From Polaromonas sp. (GTDB lineage Bacteria; Pseudomonadota; Gammaproteobacteria; Burkholderiales; Burkholderiaceae_C): 22,059 nt of DNA. A program made the position numbers and the translations under genes. Below the pieces are notes generated by a model that saw only the letters and a program-made list of their open reading frames with translations, was not told where the DNA came from and searched no databases. Shown here one piece after another: positions 1-8,020 of the stretch. The DNA is taken from positions 1 through 22,059 of the forward strand of contig JAJAYS010000212.1 in the NCBI GenBank assembly GCA_026786065.1, in the 5' to 3' direction. The number at the start of each line of letters is the position of its first letter. Position 1 is the stretch's first letter.

Positions 1-94
1 CGCCGGGACCAGGGAGAGCTTGCAAAAGCCTGGAGACATCGGCCAGGCGGTCGCGCACCAAAGACGCAACCGCCCGGCCCGCCAACTGAAAACA

Positions 95-2338
95 ATGAGA
101 CACCAACACGCCGACATCGCCCTGCTGCGCATCAATTATTTACGCGGCCCCAATTACTGGACCTACCGGCCAGTGCTTGAAACCTGGCTGGACCTCGGCC
201 CGCTGGAAGACTTTCCAACCAGCGCGCTGCCAGGCTTCAATGCCCGGCTGATCGGCCTGATGCCGGCGCTGGCCGAGCACACCTGCGGCGTCGGCGAGCC
301 CGGCGGCTTCCTGCAGCGCCTGCATGAGGGCACCTGGCTGGGCCATGTGCTCGAACATGTGGTGATCGAGCTGCTCAACCTGGCCGACATGCCGACCGGC
401 TTCGGCCAGACCCGCAGCACGTCAAAGCCCGGGGTGTACCGCATGGTGTTCCGGGCACGCGACGAGCAGGTCGCCCGCTGCGCCCTCGCCGAAGGCCATC
501 GGCTGCTGATGGCCTGCATCAACGACACGCCCTTCGGCGCGGTCGAGGTGCAAATGGCGGTCGCGGCGATCCACACCCGGGTTGAAGACTGCTACCTCGG
601 CCCGAGCACCGCCTGCATCGTCGCGGCGGCCACCGAGCGGCGCATTCCGCACATCCGGCTGAACGCCGGCAACCTGGTACAGCTCGGCTACGGCGCGGCG
701 CAGCGCCGCATCTGGACCGCCGAAACCGACGCGTCGAGCGCCATCGCCGAAGGCATCGCCAGCGACAAGGACCTGACCAAAAGCCTGCTGATCAACTGCG
801 GCGTACCGGTACCGGAGGGCGAAATCGTCGCCAGCCCCGAGGCCGCCTGGGACGCGGCGCAGGAGGTCGGCTTGCCGGTAGTCGTCAAGCCGACCGACGC
901 CAACCACGGGCGCGGCGTGTCGCTGGACCTGCACACCCAGGGCGACATCGAAAAAGCCTTTGCGCTGGCCGCGCAGCATGGCAGCGAGGTCATGGTCGAG
1001 CGCTTTGTTCGCGGCCACGAACACCGGCTGCTGGTGGTCGGCGGCAAGGTCGTCGCGGCGGCCCGCGGCGAAGCCGCCTGGGTCACCGGCGACGGGGTGT
1101 CCAGCGTCAGCATGCTGGTCGACGCCCAGCTCAACACCGACCCGCGCCGGGGTCTGGCCGAAACCTGTCCGCTCGGGCTGATCGAAACCGGCAGCGACGA
1201 AGCCATCGTGCTCGACCTCGAACGCCAGGGCCTGAGCCCGCACGCCGTGCCGGCCGCCGGGCGCGCGGTGCTGATCCAGCGCAACGGCAACGTGGCCATC
1301 GACTGCACCGACGAAGTTCACCCGGAGGTCGCGTATGTGGTGGGGCTGGCCGCCCGCGTGGTCGGGGTGGACATCGCCGGTATCGACGTCGTGGCACAGG
1401 ACATTTCACGGCCGCTGCAGGCCCAGGGCGGCGCGATTGTCGAAGTCAACGCCGGACCCGGCCTGCTGATGCACCTGAAACCCGCTGCCGGGGCTCCGCG
1501 CCCAGTCGGCCAGGCGATCTGCGCGCACCTGTTCCCCGAACTGCCCGAGTCGAACGCCGGCGAGCCGACCCAGGCTCAGCCGGTCGGCCGCATTCCGCTG
1601 GTCGGGGTGGCCGGCGCCCACGGCAACACTGGCATCGCCCAACTCGTCGCCTGGCTGCTGCACCTGTCGGGCCGGCCCACCGGCCTGGCTTGCGCCGCCG
1701 GCCTGTTTCTCGATGAGCGCTGCATCGACCCGCTGCCCAGCGCCACTTGGGAAGCCGGCCAGCGCCTGCTGATCAACCGCGCGGTGCAGGCTGCGGTGTT
1801 CGAGAACAGCGCCGCCTCGATCCTGCACGACGGCCTGGCTTACGACCGCTGCCAGATCGGCGTCGTCACCGACCTGTCGGGCAACGGCCCGCTGGCTGAG
1901 TTCGATGTGGACGGGCCCGAGCAGATGTTCCGGGTGCTGCGGGCGCAGGTCGATGCGGTGCTGCCGCTGGGCGCCGCCGTGCTGCATGCCGAGCCCGGCC
2001 TGCTGGACATGGTGCCGCTGTGCGACGGCGAGGTGCTGCTCTACAGCGCCGATCCCGATTGCAAATCGATGGCTCCGCACCGTCAGTCCGGCGGCCGGGC
2101 GCTGACGATCCGGGAGGACCGAATCGTGCTGGCCACCGGTACCAGCGAGGTCTTCCTGCCGGGCCTGGCCAGCGTCGGCCGCTGGCGCAAACGCCATGCC
2201 GGTGGCGCCTTCTCCGACGCCATGCTGTTGGCGGCTACCGGCGCCGCCTGGGCCCTGGGCATTCCACTGAACCTGATCGGGGCCGGCATCGAAGCCTTTG
2301 CCCCCAACGACAAACCGACTGCTGGAGCAGCCCGATGA
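95..2338 (+). CDS. cphA': CphA', degenerate cyanophycin synthetase paralogue
   Basis: A 747-residue protein of the cyanophycin synthetase family, which polymerises aspartate and arginine in the cytoplasm. The order is N domain (about 1-165), ATP-grasp domain (about 220-480) and a remnant Mur-ligase domain (about 500-747). The N domain keeps H84-x-x-E87-H88 and E92, as in cyanobacterial CphA1, where this region is reported to hydrolyse the polymer into primers. The Mur P-loop reads GAHGNTG (508-514) instead of GTNGKTT, so the lysine is gone, and the protein stops where the C-terminal Mur domain should begin. The ATP-grasp loop STGGTA of CphA is absent. The start at 95 is chosen because homology begins there; an upstream in-frame TTG at 20 adds unconserved residues. 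Its stop overlaps the start of cphA by 4 bases, so the two are surely co-translated. Arginine addition is almost certainly lost; what the ATP-grasp domain still does is uncertain. Confidence 0.9.
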   Translation: MRHQHADIALLRINYLRGPNYWTYRPVLETWLDLGPLEDFPTSALPGFNARLIGLMPALAEHTCGVGEPGGFLQRLHEGTWLGHVLEHVVIELLNLADMPTGFGQTRSTSKPGVYRMVFRARDEQVARCALAEGHRLLMACINDTPFGAVEVQMAVAAIHTRVEDCYLGPSTACIVAAATERRIPHIRLNAGNLVQLGYGAAQRRIWTAETDASSAIAEGIASDKDLTKSLLINCGVPVPEGEIVASPEAAWDAAQEVGLPVVVKPTDANHGRGVSLDLHTQGDIEKAFALAAQHGSEVMVERFVRGHEHRLLVVGGKVVAAARGEAAWVTGDGVSSVSMLVDAQLNTDPRRGLAETCPLGLIETGSDEAIVLDLERQGLSPHAVPAAGRAVLIQRNGNVAIDCTDEVHPEVAYVVGLAARVVGVDIAGIDVVAQDISRPLQAQGGAIVEVNAGPGLLMHLKPAAGAPRPVGQAICAHLFPELPESNAGEPTQAQPVGRIPLVGVAGAHGNTGIAQLVAWLLHLSGRPTGLACAAGLFLDERCIDPLPSATWEAGQRLLINRAVQAAVFENSAASILHDGLAYDRCQIGVVTDLSGNGPLAEFDVDGPEQMFRVLRAQVDAVLPLGAAVLHAEPGLLDMVPLCDGEVLLYSADPDCKSMAPHRQSGGRALTIREDRIVLATGTSEVFLPGLASVGRWRKRHAGGAFSDAMLLAATGAAWALGIPLNLIGAGIEAFAPNDKPTAGAAR

Positions 2339-4944
2339 ACGTCTCCCGCATCCGCGCCCTGCGCGGCCCCAACCTCTGGAGTCGCCACACCGCTCTTGAA
2401 GCCGTCGTCGCCTGCGAGCCAGCCGAATGCGCCATTGGCGAGCTGCCCGGCTTTGAGGCCCGGCTACGCCACCTGTTTCCCGGCGTTGGCCTGTTCGGCC
2501 CGCCGACCACCGCCAGCAAAGTGTCGCTGGCCACGGTGCTCGAATACGCCGCCTTTGAATTGCAGGCGGCAGCCGGCTGCCCGGTCACTTTCAGCCAGAC
2601 CGCCGCGACCCTGGAGCCGGGCACCTTTCAGGTCGTCGTCGAATACAGCGAAGAGCCGGTCGGCCGGCTGGCCCTGACCCTCGCCCAGCAATTGATCGCA
2701 GCCGCGCTGGGCGGCAGCGATTTTGATCTCGGAGCGGCGATTGCGCAGTTGCGCGCCCTCGACGAAGACGAACGCCTCGGCCCGAGTACCGCAGCCATCG
2801 TCGATGCGGCGGTGGCACGCGGTATTCCGTACCGGCGCCTGACGCGCGGCAGCCTGGTGCAACTCGGCTGGGGCTCGCGCCAGCGCCGCATCCAGGCTGC
2901 CGAGATCGACAGCACCAGCGCGGTGGCCGAGTCGATTGCCCAAGACAAAGACCTGACCAAAAAACTGCTGCGTGCCGCTGGCGTGCCGGTGCCGTGGGGC
3001 CGGCCGGTGCGGGACGCTGACGACGCCTGGGCTGCCGCGCTTGAAGTCGGCCTGCCGGTCGTCGTCAAGCCGCAGGACGGCAACCAGGGCAAGGGGGTGA
3101 CCGTCAACATTGCCAGCCGCGCCCAGCTCGACACGGCGTTTGCAGCCGCCGCCGGCTACGGTGACGTGATGGTCGAACGCTTTCTGCCCGGCAGCGATTT
3201 CCGCCTGCTGGTGGTCGGCGACAAGCTGGTCGCAGCGGCGCGGCGCGACCCGCCGCAGGTCGTCGGCGACGGCACGCATTCGGTGGCGCAGCTGGTCGAA
3301 ATCGTCAACCGCGACCCGAGGCGCGGCGAAGGCCATGCCACCGCACTGACCAAAATCCGCTTCGACGACATTGCCATTGGGCTGCTTGCCGCAAATGGCC
3401 TCGGCCCGGACAGCGTGCCGGCGCGCGGTGCCCGCGTCGTGTTACGCAGCAACGCCAACCTGAGCACCGGCGGCACCGCGTCGGACGTCACCGACGATGT
3501 TCACCCCGACATTGCGGCGCGTGCCGTGGCCGCCGCGCAGATGGTCGGCCTGCACATCTGCGGCGTGGACATGATTTGCGAAAGCATGCTGAAGCCGCTG
3601 GAGGCGCAGCGCGGCGGCGTCGTCGAGGTCAATGCAGCGCCGGGCCTGCGCATGCACCTGTCGCCGTCCTACGGCAAAGGTCGCGCCGTCGGCGTCGCGA
3701 TGATCGACGCGCTGTTTCCGCACACCGCGCACGCCCGGAGCGACGGCCGCATTCCACTGGTCGCGATTACCGGCACCAACGGCAAGACCACGGTTACCCG
3801 GCTCATCACTTACCTGCTGGCGGCGCACGGCCTGCGGGTCGGCATGACCAACACCGACGGCGTTTACGTCAACGGTCGGCAAACCGAGAGCGGCGACTGC
3901 AGCGGCCCGAAAAGCGCCCGAGCCGTGCTGATGCACCCGGATGTGGACGCCGCGGTGTTCGAGGTCGCGCGCGGCGGCGTGCTGCGCGAAGGCCTGGGCT
4001 TCGACCGCTGCGAGGTCGCCGTCGTCACCAACATCGGCAGAGGCGACCACCTCGGCCTGAACTACATCACCACGGTGCAAGACCTGGCGGTGGTCAAGCG
4101 CACCATCGTGCAGAACGTGTCACCGACCGGTTATGCGGTGCTCAATGCGGCCGATGCGATGGTGGCCGACATGGCCAGAAGCTGCCCCGGCAAAGTTATC
4201 TTTTTTGCGGCCGACCGGCACCATCCGGTCATGGCCATGCACCGGGCGCAGGGGCACCGCGTGGTCTATGTCGATGGCGCCATGCTGGTTGCGGCCGAAG
4301 GCCCGCGTGTCGAGCGGCTGGCGCTGCAGGGCATACCGGTGACGCGCGGCGGCACCATCGGCTTTCAGGTCGAGAACGTCATGGCTGCGCTGGCGGCCGC
4401 CTGGGCTGTGGGTCTGCCCTGGGAGACCATAGGCAGCGCGCTGGGGAGCTTCGTCAACGACGCACACGGCGCGCCGGGGCGCTTCAACGTGCTCGACTAC
4501 AAGGGTGCGACGGTGATCGCCGACTACGGCCACAACACCGACGCCATGCTGGCGCTGGTCGCTGCCGTCGATGCGATGCCGGTCAGCCCCGGTCAGGTGC
4601 GCAGCGTGGTCATCAGCGGCGCTGGCGACCGGCGCGACCTGGATATCACCGAGCAGACCGTCATCCTCGGCCGGGCCTTCGACGAAGTGCTGCTGTACGA
4701 AGACGCAGCCCAGCGCGGCCGGGCCGACGGCGAAGTGCTGGCGCTGCTGCGGGCCGGCCTGCAGCATGCCGGCCGCACCCGCCGGGTCGATGAAGTGCGC
4801 GGCGAGTTTCTGGCCATCGACACCGCGCTGGAGCGGCTAAAGCCGGGCGACCTGTGCCTGATCCTGATCGACCAGGTGCAGGAAGCCCTGGCCCATCTGG
4901 CCCGGCGCGTGGCCGAAAGCCAGCCAGTAGCGGTCGGCCCGTAA
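2335..4944 (+). CDS. cphA: CphA, cyanophycin synthetase (polymerase)
   Basis: An 869-residue protein of normal family length. It makes multi-L-arginyl-poly-L-aspartate: the ATP-grasp domain adds aspartate to the backbone and the Mur-ligase-like domain adds arginine to the side chain. The ATP-grasp domain spans about 205-460, with DKDLTKK (204-210), the loop NLSTGGTA (375-382) and EVNAAPGLRMH (431-441). The Mur P-loop GTNGKTT is at 480-486, followed by a complete central and C-terminal Mur region containing DYGHNTDAM. The N domain lacks the HxxEH motif found in cyanobacterial CphA1 and in the adjacent CphA': the equivalent stretch reads ATVLEYAAFEL. ATG at 2335 overlaps the upstream TGA by 4 bases, with GGAG at 2324-2327 as ribosome binding site. 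The pair probably works together, with CphA as the synthetase. Confidence 0.95.
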   Translation: MNVSRIRALRGPNLWSRHTALEAVVACEPAECAIGELPGFEARLRHLFPGVGLFGPPTTASKVSLATVLEYAAFELQAAAGCPVTFSQTAATLEPGTFQVVVEYSEEPVGRLALTLAQQLIAAALGGSDFDLGAAIAQLRALDEDERLGPSTAAIVDAAVARGIPYRRLTRGSLVQLGWGSRQRRIQAAEIDSTSAVAESIAQDKDLTKKLLRAAGVPVPWGRPVRDADDAWAAALEVGLPVVVKPQDGNQGKGVTVNIASRAQLDTAFAAAAGYGDVMVERFLPGSDFRLLVVGDKLVAAARRDPPQVVGDGTHSVAQLVEIVNRDPRRGEGHATALTKIRFDDIAIGLLAANGLGPDSVPARGARVVLRSNANLSTGGTASDVTDDVHPDIAARAVAAAQMVGLHICGVDMICESMLKPLEAQRGGVVEVNAAPGLRMHLSPSYGKGRAVGVAMIDALFPHTAHARSDGRIPLVAITGTNGKTTVTRLITYLLAAHGLRVGMTNTDGVYVNGRQTESGDCSGPKSARAVLMHPDVDAAVFEVARGGVLREGLGFDRCEVAVVTNIGRGDHLGLNYITTVQDLAVVKRTIVQNVSPTGYAVLNAADAMVADMARSCPGKVIFFAADRHHPVMAMHRAQGHRVVYVDGAMLVAAEGPRVERLALQGIPVTRGGTIGFQVENVMAALAAAWAVGLPWETIGSALGSFVNDAHGAPGRFNVLDYKGATVIADYGHNTDAMLALVAAVDAMPVSPGQVRSVVISGAGDRRDLDITEQTVILGRAFDEVLLYEDAAQRGRADGEVLALLRAGLQHAGRTRRVDEVRGEFLAIDTALERLKPGDLCLILIDQVQEALAHLARRVAESQPVAVGP

Positions 4945-4958
4945 TCTCAAGCCATTCT

Positions 4959-5007
4959 GGCTTAAAGCCGAACAAATACGGGCGTTAACAGCTATTTAAT
5001 TGATAGC
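4959..5007 (+). repeat. Dispersed two-dyad repeat, copy 1
   Basis: A 49-base AT-rich element between cphA and ureD. It contains GGCTTAAAGCC (4959-4969), then TACGGGCG (4977-4984), AGCTAT and ATAGC, ending at 5007; GCTAT and ATAGC can form a stem. Its left part overlaps a perfect AAGCCA-TTC-TGGCTT hairpin (4949-4963) right after the cphA stop codon. The same blocks with the same spacing occur at 11679-11727 and, on the other strand, at 9873-9920. It may act as a transcription attenuator or an mRNA-stabilising hairpin; this is inference. Confidence 0.8.
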
Positions 5008-5074
5008 GAGGAGCCGCCTGCCGCGCGCCGCTGGCGGGGCGGCCCAGCCGGGCCTGGCGGCTAAACTGCCGCGC

Positions 5075-5905
5075 ATGACCTGGCCTGCCTCGCTGACCCT
5101 CGCCTACACCCGCCAGGCCGAAAAGACCGTCGCGCGTTTCGCGCACAGCGGCCCGTTGCGCGTGCTGCAAAGCCTCTATCCCGAAGGCCCGGGCATCTGC
5201 CACAACGTGCTGGTGCATCCGCCGGGCGGGCTGGTCGCCGGCGACCAGCTCGAACTGGCTGTCTCGGTCGGCGAAGGCGCCCACGCCCTGCTGACCACGC
5301 CCGGCGCAACCCGGTTTTATCGCTCCGAAGGTTTGCCTGCAGTGCAAAGCAGCCGGCTTGTGCTGGCCGCCGGTGCGCGATACGAATGGCTGCCGCTCGA
5401 GTCGATTGCCTACAGCGGCTGCCTGGCCGAAAACCGGTTGACGCTGCAGCTGGCCCCCGGCGGCGAAATGCTGGGCTGGGACGTCACCGCGCTCGGCCTG
5501 CCTGCCGCTGGCCAGCCTTTTGAGCGCGGGTGCTTCATCCAGTGCATCGCGCTGCCCGGCGTCTGGCTGGAGCGGGCGCGCATCCGGGCCGACGACCAAC
5601 TGCTGCTGCACAGCCCGCTCGGCCTGGCCGGCAAAGCCTGTTTTGCCACGCTGTACTTCGCCTGCGGTAGCCCGTTGGCGCGCCCGCGCCGACAGCATGC
5701 GCTTGACCTGGCGCGCGGCGTGATCGCCAGCCATGCGCTGGCCGCGAGCGCGGGCGCGACCAGCCCGTCGGCGCAACTGGTCGTGGTGCGGGTGCTGGCC
5801 GATATGGTTGAGCCGGCCATCGGTTTGCTGCGGCAGATCCGGCAAGTCTGGCGCCAGGAGCTGTGGTCGCTGGACGGCGCGCCGCCGCGCATCTGGGCGA
5901 CCTGA
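5075..5905 (+). CDS. ureD: UreD, urease accessory protein (UreD/UreH family)
   Basis: A 276-residue urease maturation protein. UreD binds apo-urease and, with UreF and UreG, delivers nickel and CO2 to the active site. Family features visible are LRVLQSLYPEG, the segment CHNVLVHPPGGLVAGDQL and TTPGATRFYRS. Length is typical. ATG at 5075 is chosen because family homology (MTWPASLTLAY) begins there; an in-frame TTG at 5000 lies inside the upstream repeat. No clear ribosome binding site precedes the ATG, but a TAAACT hexamer ends 7 bases before it, so a leaderless transcript is conceivable. The gene sits 130 bases after cphA and 11 kb before the rest of the urease genes, an unusual split of a normally contiguous cluster. 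Confidence 0.93.
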   Translation: MTWPASLTLAYTRQAEKTVARFAHSGPLRVLQSLYPEGPGICHNVLVHPPGGLVAGDQLELAVSVGEGAHALLTTPGATRFYRSEGLPAVQSSRLVLAAGARYEWLPLESIAYSGCLAENRLTLQLAPGGEMLGWDVTALGLPAAGQPFERGCFIQCIALPGVWLERARIRADDQLLLHSPLGLAGKACFATLYFACGSPLARPRRQHALDLARGVIASHALAASAGATSPSAQLVVVRVLADMVEPAIGLLRQIRQVWRQELWSLDGAPPRIWAT

Positions 5906-6111
5906 CGGCCGCAACCCGGTCGGGCAACCGGCGCGCAATCGGCGCGCAGCCTGCGTGAGACCTGCCCGCAACCCATCCGCTGCCAGACGACTCCTACGGC
6001 ACGACGCGGCCTCGCCAAACGCCAGCCTGCCGCATTGGACTGCACGCGGCGCGCCGTGCCAAGGCGAAATTAGGCCATGGGTTTCTCAAACCCGCTCCGC
6101 AGGAATCCTCA

Positions 6112-6657
6112 ATGAACCCTCTTTCCATCCACCAAGCTCAAACCCTTCCGGCCGGCCGCCTCGACCCGACGGCGCCGGCCAGCAGTTCGTGCCACAGCGC
6201 CATCGTGAAATTCGCCGCGGTTGCCTCACTGGCGCTGGCCGCTGCGGCGACCACGGTGGCCTCGGCGCAGGTCGCAACCGGCACCACCGGCATAGACGCC
6301 AGCGGCAACACGGCTGCCGAGGTGGCGGCCTGCAACACCGGCTCGACGCCGCAGGCCCGCGAAACCTGTCTGCGCGAGGCGCGCAACGCCGGCGCCGAGC
6401 GGCGTACGGGGCAGCTCGACAGCAACGGCGCTCCCGGTGCCAACGCGGCGCAGCGTTGCGAGGTGTTTCAAGGCGATGAAAAAATCGCCTGCCAGGCACG
6501 GATAGCCGGTATCGGTGAAACCAAGGGCAGCGTCGGCGGTGGCGGGGTGCTACGCGAAGTCGAAACCGTGGTGGTGCCGGCCGACGGCAGCCCGGTGCGC
6601 GTCACGCCGCAAACCGACAGCGGCCGCATCGTGGTGATTCCAGGTGCGCCGAAATGA
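6112..6657 (+). CDS. Secreted conserved hypothetical protein
   Basis: A 181-residue protein of unknown function. A hydrophobic stretch at about 31-51 ending in ASAQ looks like a signal peptide with an unusually long N-terminal extension of about 30 residues. The exported part has four cysteines (74, 86, 116, 127), which could form two disulfides, and a glycine-rich SVGGGGVLREVETVVVP segment (140-156). I believe similar periplasmic hypotheticals occur in other Comamonadaceae, but cannot name a family. AGGAA before the ATG at 6112 is a plausible ribosome binding site. It starts about 200 bases after ureD, with no recognisable gene between them. Confidence 0.75.
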   Translation: MNPLSIHQAQTLPAGRLDPTAPASSSCHSAIVKFAAVASLALAAAATTVASAQVATGTTGIDASGNTAAEVAACNTGSTPQARETCLREARNAGAERRTGQLDSNGAPGANAAQRCEVFQGDEKIACQARIAGIGETKGSVGGGGVLREVETVVVPADGSPVRVTPQTDSGRIVVIPGAPK

Positions 6658-6748
6658 ATTTCATCGATGCAGGCTGCTTCCGCAGTCGGCCGGCGCCTGC
6701 ATCCTGACCGTTCGCCCATCGCTCCGCCGGGTGCCTGATGGGGTTGAC

Positions 6749-6785
6749 GCAAAAGTGGGTCACGTGTGCGGCCCACTTCTTTTGC
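6749..6785 (+). terminator. Candidate terminator hairpin
   Basis: GCAAAAGTGGG (6749-6759) can pair with CCCACTTCTTTTGC (6772-6785), giving a stem with a small bulge and a 12-base loop. The 3' arm is T-rich but there is no clean T run afterwards. It lies about 90 bases after the secreted hypothetical gene and 130 bases before the alcohol dehydrogenase, so it could end the former's transcript. Confidence 0.4.
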
Positions 6786-6917
6786 AATGCAGAAGTCTTT
6801 CGCCCGCGACCCATCCCGGTGTCAGGTAGTGCTTTTTTTTAGTTCTCCGACGCCGCGCAGCCCCAAAGGCGCGCCCCGATCAACCCGCCCGAGCCGCACC
6901 AAAAGGAGTTTTTTCAT

Positions 6918-7979
6918 ATGCCCGAATCCCTCGCTTACGCCGCGCAATCGGCCACCAGCCCGCTTGCGCCTTTTTCAATCGATCGGCGCAGCCCCGGCCC
7001 GACCGATGTCGCGCTGGACATTCTTTACTGCGGCGTCTGTCACTCGGACCTGCATACCGCCAGAGACGAATGGGGCGGCACCGTCTACCCCTGCGTGCCG
7101 GGCCACGAAATCGTCGGGCGGGTCACCTCCGTTGGTAATAAGGTCAGCAAGTTCAAGGTCGGCGAACTGGTCGGCGTGGGCTGCATGGTGGACAGCTGCC
7201 AGCACTGCAAGCCCTGCGCCGACGGCCTGGAGCAGTATTGCGACAACGGCTTTACCGGCACCTACAACGGCCCCGAACAAAGCGGCGGCGGCAACACCTA
7301 CGGCGGCTACGCAAACCAGCTGGTGGTGCGCGAATCCTTCGTGCTGCGCATCGCGCACGACGAAAAGCAGCTCGCTGCCGTCGCCCCGCTGCTGTGCGCC
7401 GGCATCACGACCTATTCGCCGCTGAAGCAGTGGGGCGTGGGGCCGGGCCACAAGGTTGGCATCGTCGGGCTGGGCGGGCTGGGCCACATGGGGGTGAAGA
7501 TCGCTGCGGCGATGGGCGCGGAGGTCGTGCTGTTCACCACCTCGGCCGGCAAGAGGGACGACGCGCTGCGGCTCGGTGCCAGCGCGGTGGTGGTGTCGAA
7601 AAATGCCGATGAGATGGCGGCGCACGCCGGCAGTTTCGACTTCATCCTGAACACCGTTGCCGCGCCGCACAACCTCGACGCGTTTCTGGTGCTGCTCAAG
7701 CTCGACGGCACGATGACGCGGGGCGGCGCGCCGGCCAGCCCGCACCCGTCGCCCGGAGTCTTCAACCTGATCATGAAGCGCCGCCGACTGGCTGGCTCGC
7801 TGATAGGCGGCATTCGTGAAACCCAGGACATGCTGGACTTCTGCGCCGAGCACGGCATCGTCTCGGACATCGAGATGATCCGCATGGACGAGATCGAAGA
7901 GGCGTATGCGCGCATGCTCAAAAGCGACGTGAAGTACCGTTTTGTCATCGACATGGCGAGCCTGAAGCAGGCCGCCTGA
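6918..7979 (+). CDS. Zinc-dependent alcohol dehydrogenase (YahK/CAD-like)
   Basis: A 353-residue medium-chain dehydrogenase of the cinnamyl alcohol dehydrogenase/YahK group, which interconverts aldehydes and alcohols in the cytoplasm. Catalytic zinc ligands are C41 (in CGVCHSDLH), H63 (in PGHE) and C160 (in PLLCAG). The structural zinc site is C94, C97, C100 and C108. The Rossmann glycine motif GLGGLGH is at 184-190, and the TTS..K stretch after the second strand suggests NADP(H). Length is full and no key residue is missing. AGGAG at 6904-6908, 9 bases before the ATG, fixes the start. It is flanked by a likely terminator upstream and a convergent gene downstream, so it is probably monocistronic. 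The physiological substrate cannot be told. Confidence 0.93.
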   Translation: MPESLAYAAQSATSPLAPFSIDRRSPGPTDVALDILYCGVCHSDLHTARDEWGGTVYPCVPGHEIVGRVTSVGNKVSKFKVGELVGVGCMVDSCQHCKPCADGLEQYCDNGFTGTYNGPEQSGGGNTYGGYANQLVVRESFVLRIAHDEKQLAAVAPLLCAGITTYSPLKQWGVGPGHKVGIVGLGGLGHMGVKIAAAMGAEVVLFTTSAGKRDDALRLGASAVVVSKNADEMAAHAGSFDFILNTVAAPHNLDAFLVLLKLDGTMTRGGAPASPHPSPGVFNLIMKRRRLAGSLIGGIRETQDMLDFCAEHGIVSDIEMIRMDEIEEAYARMLKSDVKYRFVIDMASLKQAA

Positions 7980-8020
7980 TTGCGCGGCGGCGCATCAGGC
8001 ACCGCTGCTGCGGTTCCGGC

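Noticed and set aside
20..94. TTG start at 20 for CphA'.
   Set aside because: The added residues have no counterpart in the family, which begins near the ATG at 95.
5000..5074. TTG start at 5000 as the true ureD start.
   Set aside because: It lies inside the dispersed repeat and the extra 25 residues do not resemble UreD; ATG at 5075 starts the homology.
4985..5971. A 328-codon frame antisense to ureD.
   Set aside because: Shadow frame that crosses the repeat and the intergenic DNA at both ends; no ribosome binding site.
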